DNA of 64,000 nt, from assembly GCA_964612145.1 (NCBI GenBank), contig CAZTBP010000010.1, positions 62,001-126,000 of the forward strand, read 5' to 3'. The translations under genes and the position numbers were made by a program. Every line of letters starts with the position of its first letter. The stretch's first letter is position 1. Shown here one piece after another: positions 8,412 through 17,600 of the stretch. The notes under the pieces were generated by a model. It was not told where the DNA came from. It saw nothing but the letters and a program-made list of their open reading frames with translations, and did no database searches. Source of the stretch: JAGNLV01 sp964612145 (lineage in GTDB: Bacteria > Zixibacteria > MSB-5A5 > GN15 > FEB-12).

Positions 8412-11174
8412 ATGCCAACTAGGTCACAGCAATTACTTACCGACACCGGGTCACCGCGAATATCCCGGTCCCTTCGGGGCCAGGGAGTCTCCCAAGCGAA
8501 GTCGCTCTTTGCGAGGCTGAATGCCCACTCGGGCAGCCTGACATGGTTCGGCTCTGCGGATGAGACTGCGGAAAGTGCGTTGGCGAGACTGCCCGAGGAT
8601 ATGACTGAGTTCCTGAAATTACTTCATCCTGATGATGTTGAAAAGGTGCCGTGGCTGCGACGCGGCCCGGAACCTGATATGACGCCTCAGCAGTTCGAGG
8701 CACGTGTTAAGGTTGCCGACGACCGCTGGCACTGGTGGCACTTCAGTGCGCTGCCCGAGGGACACGGTGACGTTACTGAGACCTGGCTGCTGGCATGTAT
8801 TGACATCAATGCCACAGTTAAATTGAGAGAGGAATTGGCCCGCCTCGCCCACGAGCGCGGAGAGCGCGTCAAAGAGCTCAAGTGTCTGCATGGACTCTCG
8901 GAAATGGTGACCAAGCATAATCTTGACCTGGACAAGATATGCCGGGACCTGCCCGCCCTTATTTGTCGAAGCTGGCAGTATCCGGAGGACACCTGTGCTC
9001 ACGTTCTCCTGAATGGCCAGAGCTACACTTCAGACAATTTTGCATCATCGCCATGGCGTCTTATGGAGGACGTCCGGTGCGATGATGAAGTGATCGGGGC
9101 CATCGAAGTTTACTATCGTACGAAAAAGCCGCTGGAATCTGAGGGACCGTTTCTCACGGAAGAGGTCGAGCTGCTGCATTCAATAACCGAGCGTCTGGGA
9201 CGCATCTATGAACGCTGCCGAAACCTGAACATCTTACGGGAGCGAGAAGCTGAGCTCAGCCGTTCCCAGGAACTGGCGGGCCTGGGAAGCTGGGAATACA
9301 ATCCGGAAACCGGAAACTTTCGATTGTCCGATAAGGCTCGAGACTTCTTCGGCCTGTGGGACCCGGTTCAGCCGGCATCAACAGTCTTGGGCTGCATGGG
9401 CTCGAAATGTGCACGAGATTTCGAAAGGATGCTTAGTACCGTAGGCGACAATCAAAGTCGACACAGACTATCCTGCACAGTCAGGCGGAATTCGGATGAC
9501 CGGATCCTCTACGTGATACTTCTGGCAGAATACGACGCCGAAAGCAAAACGGTATCCGGCACGATACAGGACGTAACAGAAAGCAAGACGTTCGAGAGAT
9601 TACTGTGCCAGCGGGAGGAACAGTATCGGCTGCTCGCCCAGAATACGCTGGATATGATCTGGGTGACGGACATGGAACTGCGCTTCACCTATGTTAACCC
9701 GGCGGTGAAAACAATGTTGGGCTACACGGTCGAGGAATTTGTCGGGACAACAATCCGGGATCACTGTTCCGACGAAGTAGTCGCAATGGGTGAGCAACTC
9801 ATACAGGCAGCTCTCCAGTCGCCTGAAAAGCAACCCAATGTATTCGAGGCGGAGATAAGACACAAGGACGGCTACCCCGTACCCATTGAAATTCACAGTA
9901 AAATTCTCTATGACGATTCGGAAAGGCCGGTCGGCGTGCAGGGGGTCAGCCGGGATATAACACAACGCAAACAGGCAGACCTGGAGCGAGAAAGGATCGA
10001 GGCCCAGTTACAGCAGGCCCAGAAGATGGAAGCTGTTGGGCGGCTCGCCGGCGGAATAGCCCACGACTTCAACAATATGCTCAACATCATCCTTGGTTAC
10101 TCGGTACTGGCGCTGGAAGGACTCGATGAGTCAAACGAGCTGTATGATGATATTGTCGAGATCCGAAATGCTGCCCAGCGCTCGGCAGAGCTCACCGGCC
10201 AACTGCTGGCGTTTTCTCGAAAACAGATTATCAAGCCTGTGGTCCTGTGTCTCAATGACGTCGTGGAGCAGCAAGCAAAAATGCTGGCTCGCCTGATCGG
10301 CGAGGATATAACACTCAAGATCGATCCGGCGTCCGACCTGTGGAGCGTCAGGGCCGACCCATCGCAGCTCGATCAGATAATTGCTAATCTGGTGGTAAAC
10401 GCGCGTGACGCTATTAGCGGCAACGGTACTATTGTCATATCAACAGACAACGTCGACACTGCGGCTCAGCCTATTTCACCGGTTCGCCACTTGTCTCCGG
10501 GGCGCTATGTGCGGCTTTCTGTGGCGGATTCCGGTTGCGGCATTAGCCGCGAACTGCAGAAATCTATCTTCGAGCCGTTCTTCACGACGAAAGAAGAAAG
10601 TCACGGCACCGGACTTGGACTGTCAACCGTGTTCGGTATTGTCGAACAAAACAACGGAGCCGTCTGCGTAGAGAGTGAACCGGAAGCCGGAGCCACCTTC
10701 CACATACTGCTGCCTCAGGCCGATTCCACCACCCTACCCGTCGGTCCTGAACCGATCTCTGCGACCACATCAGTTCTCGGGTCGACTATTTTGGTCGTGG
10801 AGGATGAACCGGAACTACTCAAGCTCGTTATGTTGCTTCTCGAGCGCCAGGGTCACGAATCACTGGGAGCCTCGTCTGCCGCAGAGGCCCTGAAGATAGC
10901 CGGAAAGCGCGCTGACGACATTTCTCTACTCATTACTGACGTGATCATGCCCGGTATGAACGGCAAAGACCTCGAGGAACGTATACGACAGCAGATTCCC
11001 AACCTGAAGACGATCTTTATTTCCGGGTACACCTCGAATATCATTGCCCAAAAAGGCGTACTAAAAAATGATACTCACTTTCTGCAAAAGCCGTTCTCGG
11101 GAAAGAGCCTGTCTCAAAAAGTCAGTGAGGTATTGGGTGCTGTTCTGGAGCATTCAACGGGAGAACTATCATGA
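8412..11174 (+). CDS. Multi-sensor hybrid histidine kinase
   Basis: 920 residues from the ATG at 8412 (GAGG 5 nt upstream). Visible order: an N-terminal PAS-like region ('FLKLLHPDDVEKVPWLRR', 'RWHWWHFSALPEG'), a coiled coil, a GAF-like domain (about 160-270), two PAS domains ('SQELAGLGSWEYNPETG'; 'NTLDMIWVTDMELRFTYVNP'), HisKA ('GRLAGGIAHDFNNMLN'), HATPase ('NLVVNARDAI', 'DSGCGIS', 'FFTTKEESHGTGLGLS') and a C-terminal receiver ('ILVVEDEPELLKL', Asp in 'LITDVIMPGMNG', 'QKPFSGKSL'). It has no membrane helix. It is separated from the HD-GYP gene by 40 bp and its stop overlaps the next start (ATGA), so it belongs to the same transcription unit. Confidence 0.9.
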   Translation: MPTRSQQLLTDTGSPRISRSLRGQGVSQAKSLFARLNAHSGSLTWFGSADETAESALARLPEDMTEFLKLLHPDDVEKVPWLRRGPEPDMTPQQFEARVKVADDRWHWWHFSALPEGHGDVTETWLLACIDINATVKLREELARLAHERGERVKELKCLHGLSEMVTKHNLDLDKICRDLPALICRSWQYPEDTCAHVLLNGQSYTSDNFASSPWRLMEDVRCDDEVIGAIEVYYRTKKPLESEGPFLTEEVELLHSITERLGRIYERCRNLNILREREAELSRSQELAGLGSWEYNPETGNFRLSDKARDFFGLWDPVQPASTVLGCMGSKCARDFERMLSTVGDNQSRHRLSCTVRRNSDDRILYVILLAEYDAESKTVSGTIQDVTESKTFERLLCQREEQYRLLAQNTLDMIWVTDMELRFTYVNPAVKTMLGYTVEEFVGTTIRDHCSDEVVAMGEQLIQAALQSPEKQPNVFEAEIRHKDGYPVPIEIHSKILYDDSERPVGVQGVSRDITQRKQADLERERIEAQLQQAQKMEAVGRLAGGIAHDFNNMLNIILGYSVLALEGLDESNELYDDIVEIRNAAQRSAELTGQLLAFSRKQIIKPVVLCLNDVVEQQAKMLARLIGEDITLKIDPASDLWSVRADPSQLDQIIANLVVNARDAISGNGTIVISTDNVDTAAQPISPVRHLSPGRYVRLSVADSGCGISRELQKSIFEPFFTTKEESHGTGLGLSTVFGIVEQNNGAVCVESEPEAGATFHILLPQADSTTLPVGPEPISATTSVLGSTILVVEDEPELLKLVMLLLERQGHESLGASSAAEALKIAGKRADDISLLITDVIMPGMNGKDLEERIRQQIPNLKTIFISGYTSNIIAQKGVLKNDTHFLQKPFSGKSLSQKVSEVLGAVLEHSTGELS

Positions 11175-11791
11175 GTACTTTGAAGGCAAACCATACCCTG
11201 CAATTGGTCGAGGAATACCGGCCGCTGCTCGAATCATTCGACCTCGCCAACCTGGAGATGACCGAGAATCCTGTCTATGCGATCGACAGCAAGTTCCGAA
11301 TCATTTTGGTCAACCCGGCCTATTTCAATTTCGCCTTGGAAAACAACGGCACCCGGATTTATGGCCGTTTTGGTCTTGGCAGCAGCCTTCTTGATGCTAT
11401 CTCCGGAGAGCTCCACGACTTTTATGACGAGTTTTTTCACAAGATCATTTCCCGCGGCGAACAGGTGTCAAAGGAATACGAATGCTCATCGCCGGACCTC
11501 TACCGCGTATTTCGTATGGATACCTATCCTCTGCAGGACGGACGGGGTGTGCTGACCGAACACTGCCTGATTATCGAAAAGAGACATGACCGGCCGGAGT
11601 CAGAATTGCCTATTGAGGCCTACATTGACACTCAGGGCCTGCTGCATCAGTGCAGCCACTGCCGTCGGATTCGTCACTTCACGGATGAAAGATGGGATTG
11701 GAGTAAATTAGCCCTTTCCTGGAAGGAAGTCTCGCATTCGATTTGCCCGCGCTGCTATGGGTTCTACTATCCGGAGTTCGCCGGAGACTGA
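11171..11791 (+). CDS. PAS-like sensor with C-terminal Cys4 zinc-finger
   Basis: 206 residues, start codon overlapping the kinase stop (ATGA), so translationally coupled. Residues about 30-140 resemble a PAS domain ('NPVYAIDSKFRIILVNPAYF', 'GRGVLTEHCLIIEKR'). The C-terminus carries two CxxC pairs ('QCSHCRRIRHF' ... 'SHSICPRCYGFYYP') separated by 35-40 residues with a conserved Trp. This Cys4 tail is often found at the ends of PAS/hybrid kinases in many bacteria; here it stands alone without a kinase. It may be a detached sensor for the hybrid kinase. Its ligand is unknown. Confidence 0.75.
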   Translation: MSTLKANHTLQLVEEYRPLLESFDLANLEMTENPVYAIDSKFRIILVNPAYFNFALENNGTRIYGRFGLGSSLLDAISGELHDFYDEFFHKIISRGEQVSKEYECSSPDLYRVFRMDTYPLQDGRGVLTEHCLIIEKRHDRPESELPIEAYIDTQGLLHQCSHCRRIRHFTDERWDWSKLALSWKEVSHSICPRCYGFYYPEFAGD

Positions 11792-11971
11792 GACAGCGCC
11801 GTAAGCCGCGTGCGGAGGGTATCCCGGCAAATTGTTGCAGAGGTGGCCTCGTCAAGTAATGGCGGAGGGAAGGGAATCCGGCTGGTGAGAGTTGGTGAGC
11901 TTGTTGTGTCAGAGCACGTTACGAGATTATAATAAAACCTGAAGATTTCTCCAATAAGCGGGTGAATGGGC
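11792..11971. other. Intergenic region before the tRNA promoter
   Basis: 180 bp with no gene; no terminator seen for the signalling operon. Confidence 0.4.
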
Positions 11972-11999
11972 TTGACATCCCGCTTCGTGCGCCTATTTT
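11972..11999 (+). promoter_or_regulatory. Promoter of the initiator tRNA
   Basis: A perfect -35 hexamer TTGACA (11972-11977), a 16-nt spacer and a -10 TATTTT (11994-11999) place the start of transcription near 12006, just before the tRNA at 12015. This is a textbook sigma-70 promoter and the only gene it can serve directly is the tRNA, perhaps with read-through into the recombinase. Confidence 0.75.
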
Positions 12000-12014
12000 A
12001 GGGGTCTACATGAT

Positions 12015-12091
<77 letters not shown>

Positions 12092-12173
12092 AATTGCTGT
12101 CGTCCAATCGGTTATCCCGATTCTCGCGTTCCCAGAACAACCTAAAACACCTTCAGATTTTAGGAGTATGGGA

Positions 12174-13118
12174 ATGCGCCAACTCAAACATGTTCAGTCT
12201 CTCTACGAAATGGTCGATACAGACCGTATGGGCCAGAACAGATGGAAGACGTATATCGACGCCTTCCTCTTCGGCTGTAGAGTAAACAACCTCACTGACG
12301 CGTCAATCAACAGCTATGCCGAAAGGTTGGGCTATCTCGTCCGCTCTCTCACGGAACGCGGGGTCGATATCGAGGATGTCACCCGCACTCACCTGCAGGA
12401 ATACATCATGACCATGGTCGGGACTTTGGCCGACGCCACGGTTAACGGACGAATCCAGGCGATGCAGCGGTTCTGGAATTACCTTGAGGAGGAAGGTATA
12501 TGGACCAAGCCCAACCCCATGCACAAAATCAAGCGAATCAAGGCTGAGAAAAAGATGAAAGATGTCGTCTCGCCTGAGGATATCGAACAGGTCATCGGAA
12601 AAGTGAACAAGCGGACTTTCATCGGCTACCGGAATATGACGATGCTGATGATGTTTTTCGACACAATGATCCGCCGCAACGAGCTCCTCACCTTGACTCT
12701 CGATAACGTGGACTTACACGCGGGGCTAATTCGGGTTTTCGGAAAAGGGCGAAAATGGCGTGAGGTCGGTATGGGGGCTCGGATGACCAAGACACTTCAT
12801 TTTTATCTCAAGCGCTACCGGGAGGACCTGCCCGGCGATTTAGTATTCTGCACCCGAGACGGCAACCAACTCGACAAGGACAATGTCCGTCATATCATTT
12901 TCAGAATGGGCAAACGGGCTGGGGTTCATCTGCACCCGCACCTTCTCCGGCACTCTGCGGCGACCTGGTTTATTCAGAACGGCGGCTCCCCGGCTATCCT
13001 GCAGCGAATCCTCGGCCACACCTCGCCGGTCGTGACGGCTGGCTATACGCATTTGAACACTAAAGACATTGTCAACGCGTACCAGAGATTGAGCCCGGCG
13101 AATGCGGTGAAGGTGTAA
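12174..13118 (+). CDS. Tyrosine recombinase / integrase
   Basis: About 314 residues. I choose the ATG at 12174, with AGGAG 7 nt before it; the ATG at 12168 is only 1 nt from that site. The N-terminal half is a SAM-like core-binding domain ('INSYAERLGYLVRSLTERG', 'NGRIQAMQRFWNYLEEEG'). The catalytic half has all active-site residues: Arg in 'FFDTMIRRNELL', HxxR in 'HPHLLRHSA', His in 'LGHTSP' and the nucleophile Tyr in 'TAGYTHL'. Its length and simple layout are Xer/phage-integrase like. Lying just after tRNA-fMet, it probably integrates an element at the tRNA 3' end. I did not find a second copy of the tRNA end in the window. Confidence 0.9.
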   Translation: MRQLKHVQSLYEMVDTDRMGQNRWKTYIDAFLFGCRVNNLTDASINSYAERLGYLVRSLTERGVDIEDVTRTHLQEYIMTMVGTLADATVNGRIQAMQRFWNYLEEEGIWTKPNPMHKIKRIKAEKKMKDVVSPEDIEQVIGKVNKRTFIGYRNMTMLMMFFDTMIRRNELLTLTLDNVDLHAGLIRVFGKGRKWREVGMGARMTKTLHFYLKRYREDLPGDLVFCTRDGNQLDKDNVRHIIFRMGKRAGVHLHPHLLRHSAATWFIQNGGSPAILQRILGHTSPVVTAGYTHLNTKDIVNAYQRLSPANAVKV

Positions 13119-13168
13119 ATGAACGATCGGAGAAGATTCAAACTCATCAACCATTGGAAGGGCCAGGA

Positions 13169-13200
13169 GTCGCCCCCTTCACGGGGGCGTGGATTGAAGC
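13169..13200 (+). repeat. Solitary type I-C-like CRISPR repeat
   Basis: A 32-nt unit beginning GTCGCCCCCTTCACGGGG and ending GCGTGGATTGAAGC. From memory it matches the type I-C repeat consensus except near the last bases (GC where AC is usual). The internal CGCCCCC/GGGGGCG inverted repeat is intact. No second copy lies within the following kilobase, so this is not an array as assembled. It sits 50 bp after the integrase stop. No cas gene is visible in the window. Confidence 0.6.
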
Positions 13201-13231
13201 ATTATCATCTTTTTTTTCGTCCCGTTAGCTT

Positions 13232-13255
13232 AAAACCAGAGTGTTGCCACTCTGG
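13232..13255 (-). terminator. Hairpin followed by TTTT on the minus strand
   Basis: A perfect 7-bp stem CCAGAGT/ACTCTGG with a 6-nt loop. On the minus strand it is followed by TTTTAA. It lies downstream of the minus-strand lipoprotein and C-terminal fragment, so it can terminate them. The U-tract is short, so strength is uncertain. Confidence 0.45.
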
Positions 13256-13342
13256 GTCTAATCCCCCTGGTTGTGAGCCGGCGCGTTCCATTCGACCAAC
13301 TTCCTGAAACCGGCCAAAGTAAACGTGCGCCGGCCTGAACAC

Positions 13343-13627
13343 TCATTTCAAGAGCACCATCTTCCGGCTCTCAACGTAGTCACCCGCGTCAATACGGTAG
13401 AAGTAGATTCCGCTTGCCACCTGGCTGCCATCCCAAATCACGCTGTGGTTTCCCGCCTCCAGATGCTGGTCGACGAGAGTAGCCACCCTCTGGCCCATGA
13501 TGTTAAAGACTGCCAGTTTCACATCCGCTGCGTTGGGCAGGGCAAAGCTAATCTCCGTCGTCGGGTTGAACGGATTCAGGTCGCTACTGTTCAACACATA
13601 ACGACTCGGAGCCTCAGGCTATTTGTA
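13343..13627 (-). pseudogene. Orphan C-terminal sorting module of a secreted protein
   Basis: About 90 codons with no proper start: after an in-frame TAG the frame reads PEAPSRYVLNSSDLNPFNP, then a beta-rich stretch 'VKLAVFNIMGQRVATLV' and 'VASGIYFYRIDAGDY', ending KMVLLK. This is the FlgD-Ig / type IX-like C-terminal domain that normally ends large secreted proteins, as in the intact copy at the end of the gene at 35126. The start of the motif is cut by a stop and the upstream gene ends before it in another frame. I read it as the remnant of a longer gene rather than a free-standing protein. Confidence 0.7.
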
Positions 13628-13654
13628 TGTCATAGGTCTCATAAGCGCTTTGCC

Positions 13655-15315
13655 TTAATCTTCAGAATCATACTCAAGCCACATATCGTTCATGTTTGAA
13701 TTGTCATCTGGTCCTTTCTCTACAACTTTGGTTGAGATGCCGTTAATAGTAGCGTACACTTCAATCTTGAAATCATAGATTCCGTGCGGCAAATAGGACC
13801 CGAGGCAACAAACATAGTCTGTTTCATTTCCAGTAATGTCCCAAGTTGCTGTTTGAACCGGGCCGTTCCATAGAGACCACGGGTAGTTTTCTCGGTAGTA
13901 CAGCTTAGCCGTTACTGTCTGAGTGATATCGCAACTCACATCTACGTCCATCCTGTAATCAATACCAACGTGATAGCCATCGAGATCATTGTCAGGTCCA
14001 AGGTCCGTCCCAATGTAGATGTAAAAAGACTTTGTATCCTCTGTATCATCTTCAAACAATTCGTCATTTAGACCCAAATCATCGGCCGGATAATATACAT
14101 CAAGCAGTGGACTTGTAGTGCCACAAGCATAAATTTCAACCTTATAGTCATAACTATTCCTATCAAAAAAACCGAATCTCACACTGAATTCATCGGATGA
14201 TGTATAACCGGATATAGTATGGCAAGCTGTGTAGACAAAAACCTCGTACGAAGAGCCAGTCGAGGGTTTGTTATAGATGGCAGCGTATACAGAAACCGGC
14301 CCTCCATCCACGTCGACGTCTATGTGGAGCGTTCTTATAGACGAATAGCCATCACCATCACAATCAACTATATCTGTCCACCAGCAATCTTGGATTGAGA
14401 ACATTGCAGGTGGCTGTGTTACGGTAATAGTTTTTGAGGAAACACCGGAAGCCGAAGCCGTCACTGTTCCGGTCCGAGTCGATCCTGTATTGTTGGCCGA
14501 CGCCGTGATTGTGAAGCTGCCGGGAGTAGTCCCGTCCGTTGGCGATTCAGACAGCCAATCGGCATTGTCAGTGACACTCCATGACAAGGTGCTGCTGTTA
14601 CCACAGTTCGTCACACTGATAGACTGCGTACCGCCTCCCGACGGTGCCGTCCAGCTGCTGTAAGAGACACAAAGCTCAGCTGACGATGACTGTGTCACCG
14701 TTTTGTAGGACGACCAATCTGAAACGACGCTGGTGTCTGAAGCACATCGCGCTTGAGCCTTTACATAGTACGTCCCAGCACTCGACCAGGAATGCGAAGC
14801 GGTCGTGGAAGACGACCAACTGGAGTAGGTGCCGTCATCCCAGTCAAAACGATACTGCACACTGTGACCCAGGCTGCTGCTGGAACCGCCCGTGCTGTAG
14901 CTGTAACTCGTATTCGTCTCGCCACTGCTGGGACCACTGGGCGTATTCGGCGTGCTCACCGTCTCGGTTGCCGTTATCGTAACTGTCTTGGAAGAAGATG
15001 GAGTTGAAACGACGCTGGTGTCTGAAGCACATCGCGCTTGAGCCTTTACATAGTACGTCNNNNNNNNNNNNNNNNNNNNNNNNNNNNNNNNNNNNNNNNN
15101 NNNNNNNNNNNNNNNNNNNNNNNNNNNNNNNNNNNNNNNNNNNNNNNNNNNNNNNNNNNCGTCTCGCCACTGCTGGGACCACTGGGCGTATTCGGCGTGC
15201 TCACCGTCTCGGTTTTTGTAGGCTCAGTTGGTTTGTCTTCACTGCATGTCACCAGAAAGAGTGAACTGGCGAGAAACAATATAAGACACGCCAGCCTACG
15301 TTTGAATATCAACAT
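13655..15315 (-). CDS. Repeat-containing BACON/PKD lipoprotein, interrupted by assembly gap
   Basis: One gene split by the N-run at 15060-15159. The N-terminus starts at the ATG at 15315 with GGAGG 5 nt upstream and reads MLIFKRRLACLILFLASS then FLVTCSEDKP, a lipoprotein signal peptide with its Cys. Next come copies of a PKD-like unit ('YRFDWDDGTYSSWSSS ... SAGTYYVKAQARCASDTS'), then a BACON-type domain ('ELCVSYSSWTAPSGGGTQSI ... WSVTDNADWLSESP'), then about 200 Asp-rich residues without a known family. The two sides are out of frame as printed, but the repeat period restores one frame (see findings). Probably an outer-membrane-anchored surface adhesin or glycan-binding protein. Confidence 0.8.
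14721..15214. repeat. 285-bp in-frame direct repeat across the assembly gap
   Basis: Sequence at 14721-14774 recurs at 15006-15059, and sequence at 14915-14969 recurs at 15160-15214. The first pair gives a period of 285 bp, exactly 95 codons, matching one PKD-like domain. The repeat is the reason the assembly broke here. Confidence 0.85.
15060..15159. other. Scaffold gap (100 N)
   Basis: A run of exactly 100 N, a conventional placeholder for a gap of unknown size. It lies inside the repeated domain of the lipoprotein gene. Confidence 0.99.
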
Positions 15316-15440
15316 CACTACCTCCAATACTTACACATCACTTGGGCTTTGCCTTTGCCCGTTTACACCTTAATAGCTGCAAAGCGGGTAGGATGCAGAA
15401 AAAGGCTTGGATTAATCAGCAGATTTCTTGAGTAATCTGA

Positions 15441-17582
15441 TTATCTGCTATCTGCAGCGGCACGCAATTGCCCTTCCGTAACCCAACCTGAATCTGTCCA
15501 GTAGGTTACGGCGTCGCGGAGTTTGATTTGATATTCGCCCCAATCAACATCTTCGAGTTTGCCCTCATCTATCAATTCCCCATGGCGTTTCCTAAACCGA
15601 TCATTCGGAATTGCTTTAACTACTCTCAGTGACCTATTCAAATAATAGAATATATCTGAGGGATGTTCTCCCACACTGGATTCTCTCACGGGTCGCAGAA
15701 GAAGATCGCTTTTATCAAAGGCAATATGATCTTCTGTTCCGGAATTGTAATTTAGGGATAAATCAACAAGACCCAGGTCGGTCTTTGGAAAAAGGATATA
15801 CGCCTTCTGGTTACCACGTTTCGGCCATGTCGAACTGAACCTACTACTCGTATATGGGGGTGACACGCCATAGCTGCCATCACAATTCAACACAAACAAT
15901 GCCCAGCTTCCCATTGCATTGTTAAATCCACCAAAGACCACTTCTTCTACACCGTCACCATTGATGTCAATGGTTCGATCAAGAATACCATGCCCGGCAT
16001 TTATATACCAGCCCAATAGATCTCCATCTTTATTCCAGAATTTATAATGCGATCGTGCTGGATTGTTCTGAACTACTATAGTAATAATTACTGATTCATT
16101 ATTTATGGTTTCCACGAAAACAGCACCACTCTCGTACATGGTAGTGCTGTCATCACCCGGACATTCTCCTCTTATAGGACAATATCCAGTAAAAAGTATG
16201 TCCCCTTTGTCTGAAAAGACATACAAACAGCTTCTTGCTTTGCTGCTATCCGATGTTACTGGAATGTACGCCACTTCATTTCTGCCGTCACCATTTATAT
16301 CAGTAACATTCTCATAGTATTCCCGTTTGATCTGATCATTTAAATCACAGGGAAATTTATGTGACCAGATTTTCTGTCTGTTGTCATTATAGATATCAAT
16401 TCTGTCATCTTCTGAATTAACATAGAGGTATGTCGGGTTATCGTCAAACCAAGGCATGTACCTGGCCGGAGCCACCAAGTAGAACAACACGGCCAGTAGG
16501 ACCAACAGTGCCGGGACCTCCACCCAGACCGACCGCTTGGCTTTCCAAGCCTTGCGCGCAATATAGGCCGCCGTCGAAGACCGCTCAGTTACGACAAGAC
16601 GGGGATCGCTGACCACACTTTCGATAGTCTGCACCCCAGCCAGATCGAGTTTTTGGCCAGGATGCTGCTTCTCCAAATCGAGCACCTGTGCCTGTGCGTC
16701 GGCCAGGTGCTCACGAGGAATCAACAGGAGAGTCAGGTTCGAATGGAAAGCACGATATATCTTTAGCCTGAGTGCATCGCTATCCACCGGACTGAGCCTG
16801 CCGTCAACTGATAAAGCTCCGCTAAACGCCACAGAAGGCGAAACAGCAAGCCTGTCACGAAGCACTTCTGTGCGCGCCAGGGCAACAATGGCCCCTACCG
16901 CAAATGCCACACCCAAGGAATCGCCTGTAAAACGAGCACCGGTTGACTCAACAGCGTAGTCGAACCGGTAACGCTTGTTCGCCGGCAAATTGTAGCGTGT
17001 GAGAAGGAATGTTCGGGCAGCGTTTATGGAATCGCGGGCTTGGGCGAGGAACCGATCATCAGGTTCACTTACCGGATTGCGAACCACAATGTCATCTTCC
17101 TCGGCACTTGTAGAAATCCTGGGGGCAGTTACCGTCAGATTCAGTATCCGGCCTCTCGGCGATAGATCAAGATCTGGATAATGCTCGACGAACAGGCATG
17201 TGACGCGCACGGGACTCCCGGCTGCCAAAGCTGCAGTGGGGAAATCTCCAGGACCTTTCGCGATTTTCTCAGCCAGGCACGAAAGAGCATTGATGTCATC
17301 CGGAGACACAACACCATCAGGCTGCCTCTTGAGCAATTCAATCAGCCTTTCAAGGGTTTGAGTCTCATCGGGCAGGAATTCGCCGGGATCACTCTTTTCG
17401 GCAGCGATGGCAAGAGCCGGAATAAACTCACGGACATAGGACTCAAGTCTTGCACTTTGCTGGGATATAACAGAATCGAAGAATGACAGCCCGCACAGCA
17501 GCTTCAACTCGGGCAACTGGGCCAGCTTGAGATCGTGGCGAAGTTGTGCCGCCGCTCTTGCGATATCCAGTATGGAACTCAA
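15441..17582 (-). CDS. Membrane protein with Lon-like (S16) domain and lumenal FG-GAP repeats
   Basis: 713 residues if the TTG at 17582 is the start; GGGAG touches it, so the true start may differ slightly. Residues 1-160 are mostly helical. Residues about 185-330 resemble the Lon proteolytic domain: 'YAVESTGARFTGDSLGVAFA' with Ser222 at the catalytic position, then 'FSGALSVDGRLSPVDSDALR'. The catalytic Lys expected about 43 residues after the Ser (Lon 'GGLKEK') is not at the aligned position; Lys274 is the nearest. One transmembrane helix (VEVPALLVLLAVLFYLVAPA) follows, then a C-terminal half with EF-hand-like FG-GAP repeats ('DINGDGRNEVAYI', 'DINGDGVEEVVFG'), probably a periplasmic beta-propeller. 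It ends a three-gene operon with an anti-sigma-like and a sigma-like protein. Confidence 0.7.
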   Translation of the reverse strand: MSSILDIARAAAQLRHDLKLAQLPELKLLCGLSFFDSVISQQSARLESYVREFIPALAIAAEKSDPGEFLPDETQTLERLIELLKRQPDGVVSPDDINALSCLAEKIAKGPGDFPTAALAAGSPVRVTCLFVEHYPDLDLSPRGRILNLTVTAPRISTSAEEDDIVVRNPVSEPDDRFLAQARDSINAARTFLLTRYNLPANKRYRFDYAVESTGARFTGDSLGVAFAVGAIVALARTEVLRDRLAVSPSVAFSGALSVDGRLSPVDSDALRLKIYRAFHSNLTLLLIPREHLADAQAQVLDLEKQHPGQKLDLAGVQTIESVVSDPRLVVTERSSTAAYIARKAWKAKRSVWVEVPALLVLLAVLFYLVAPARYMPWFDDNPTYLYVNSEDDRIDIYNDNRQKIWSHKFPCDLNDQIKREYYENVTDINGDGRNEVAYIPVTSDSSKARSCLYVFSDKGDILFTGYCPIRGECPGDDSTTMYESGAVFVETINNESVIITIVVQNNPARSHYKFWNKDGDLLGWYINAGHGILDRTIDINGDGVEEVVFGGFNNAMGSWALFVLNCDGSYGVSPPYTSSRFSSTWPKRGNQKAYILFPKTDLGLVDLSLNYNSGTEDHIAFDKSDLLLRPVRESSVGEHPSDIFYYLNRSLRVVKAIPNDRFRKRHGELIDEGKLEDVDWGEYQIKLRDAVTYWTDSGWVTEGQLRAAADSR

Positions 17583-17600
17583 CTCCCTATTCCCTGTAAT

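Noticed and set aside
13221..13290. tRNA-like arrangement (GTTAGCTTAAAA, hairpin with GCC in the loop)
   Set aside because: Loop is 6 nt, no T-arm and no acceptor stem; better explained as a minus-strand terminator hairpin.
13119..13307. 62-codon frame after the integrase
   Set aside because: Runs through the CRISPR-like repeat and terminator; no domain and a stop-start junction only.
14644..15373. Plus-strand frames across the N-gap
   Set aside because: They are the reverse frames of a repeat-rich lipoprotein gene and run through undetermined bases.
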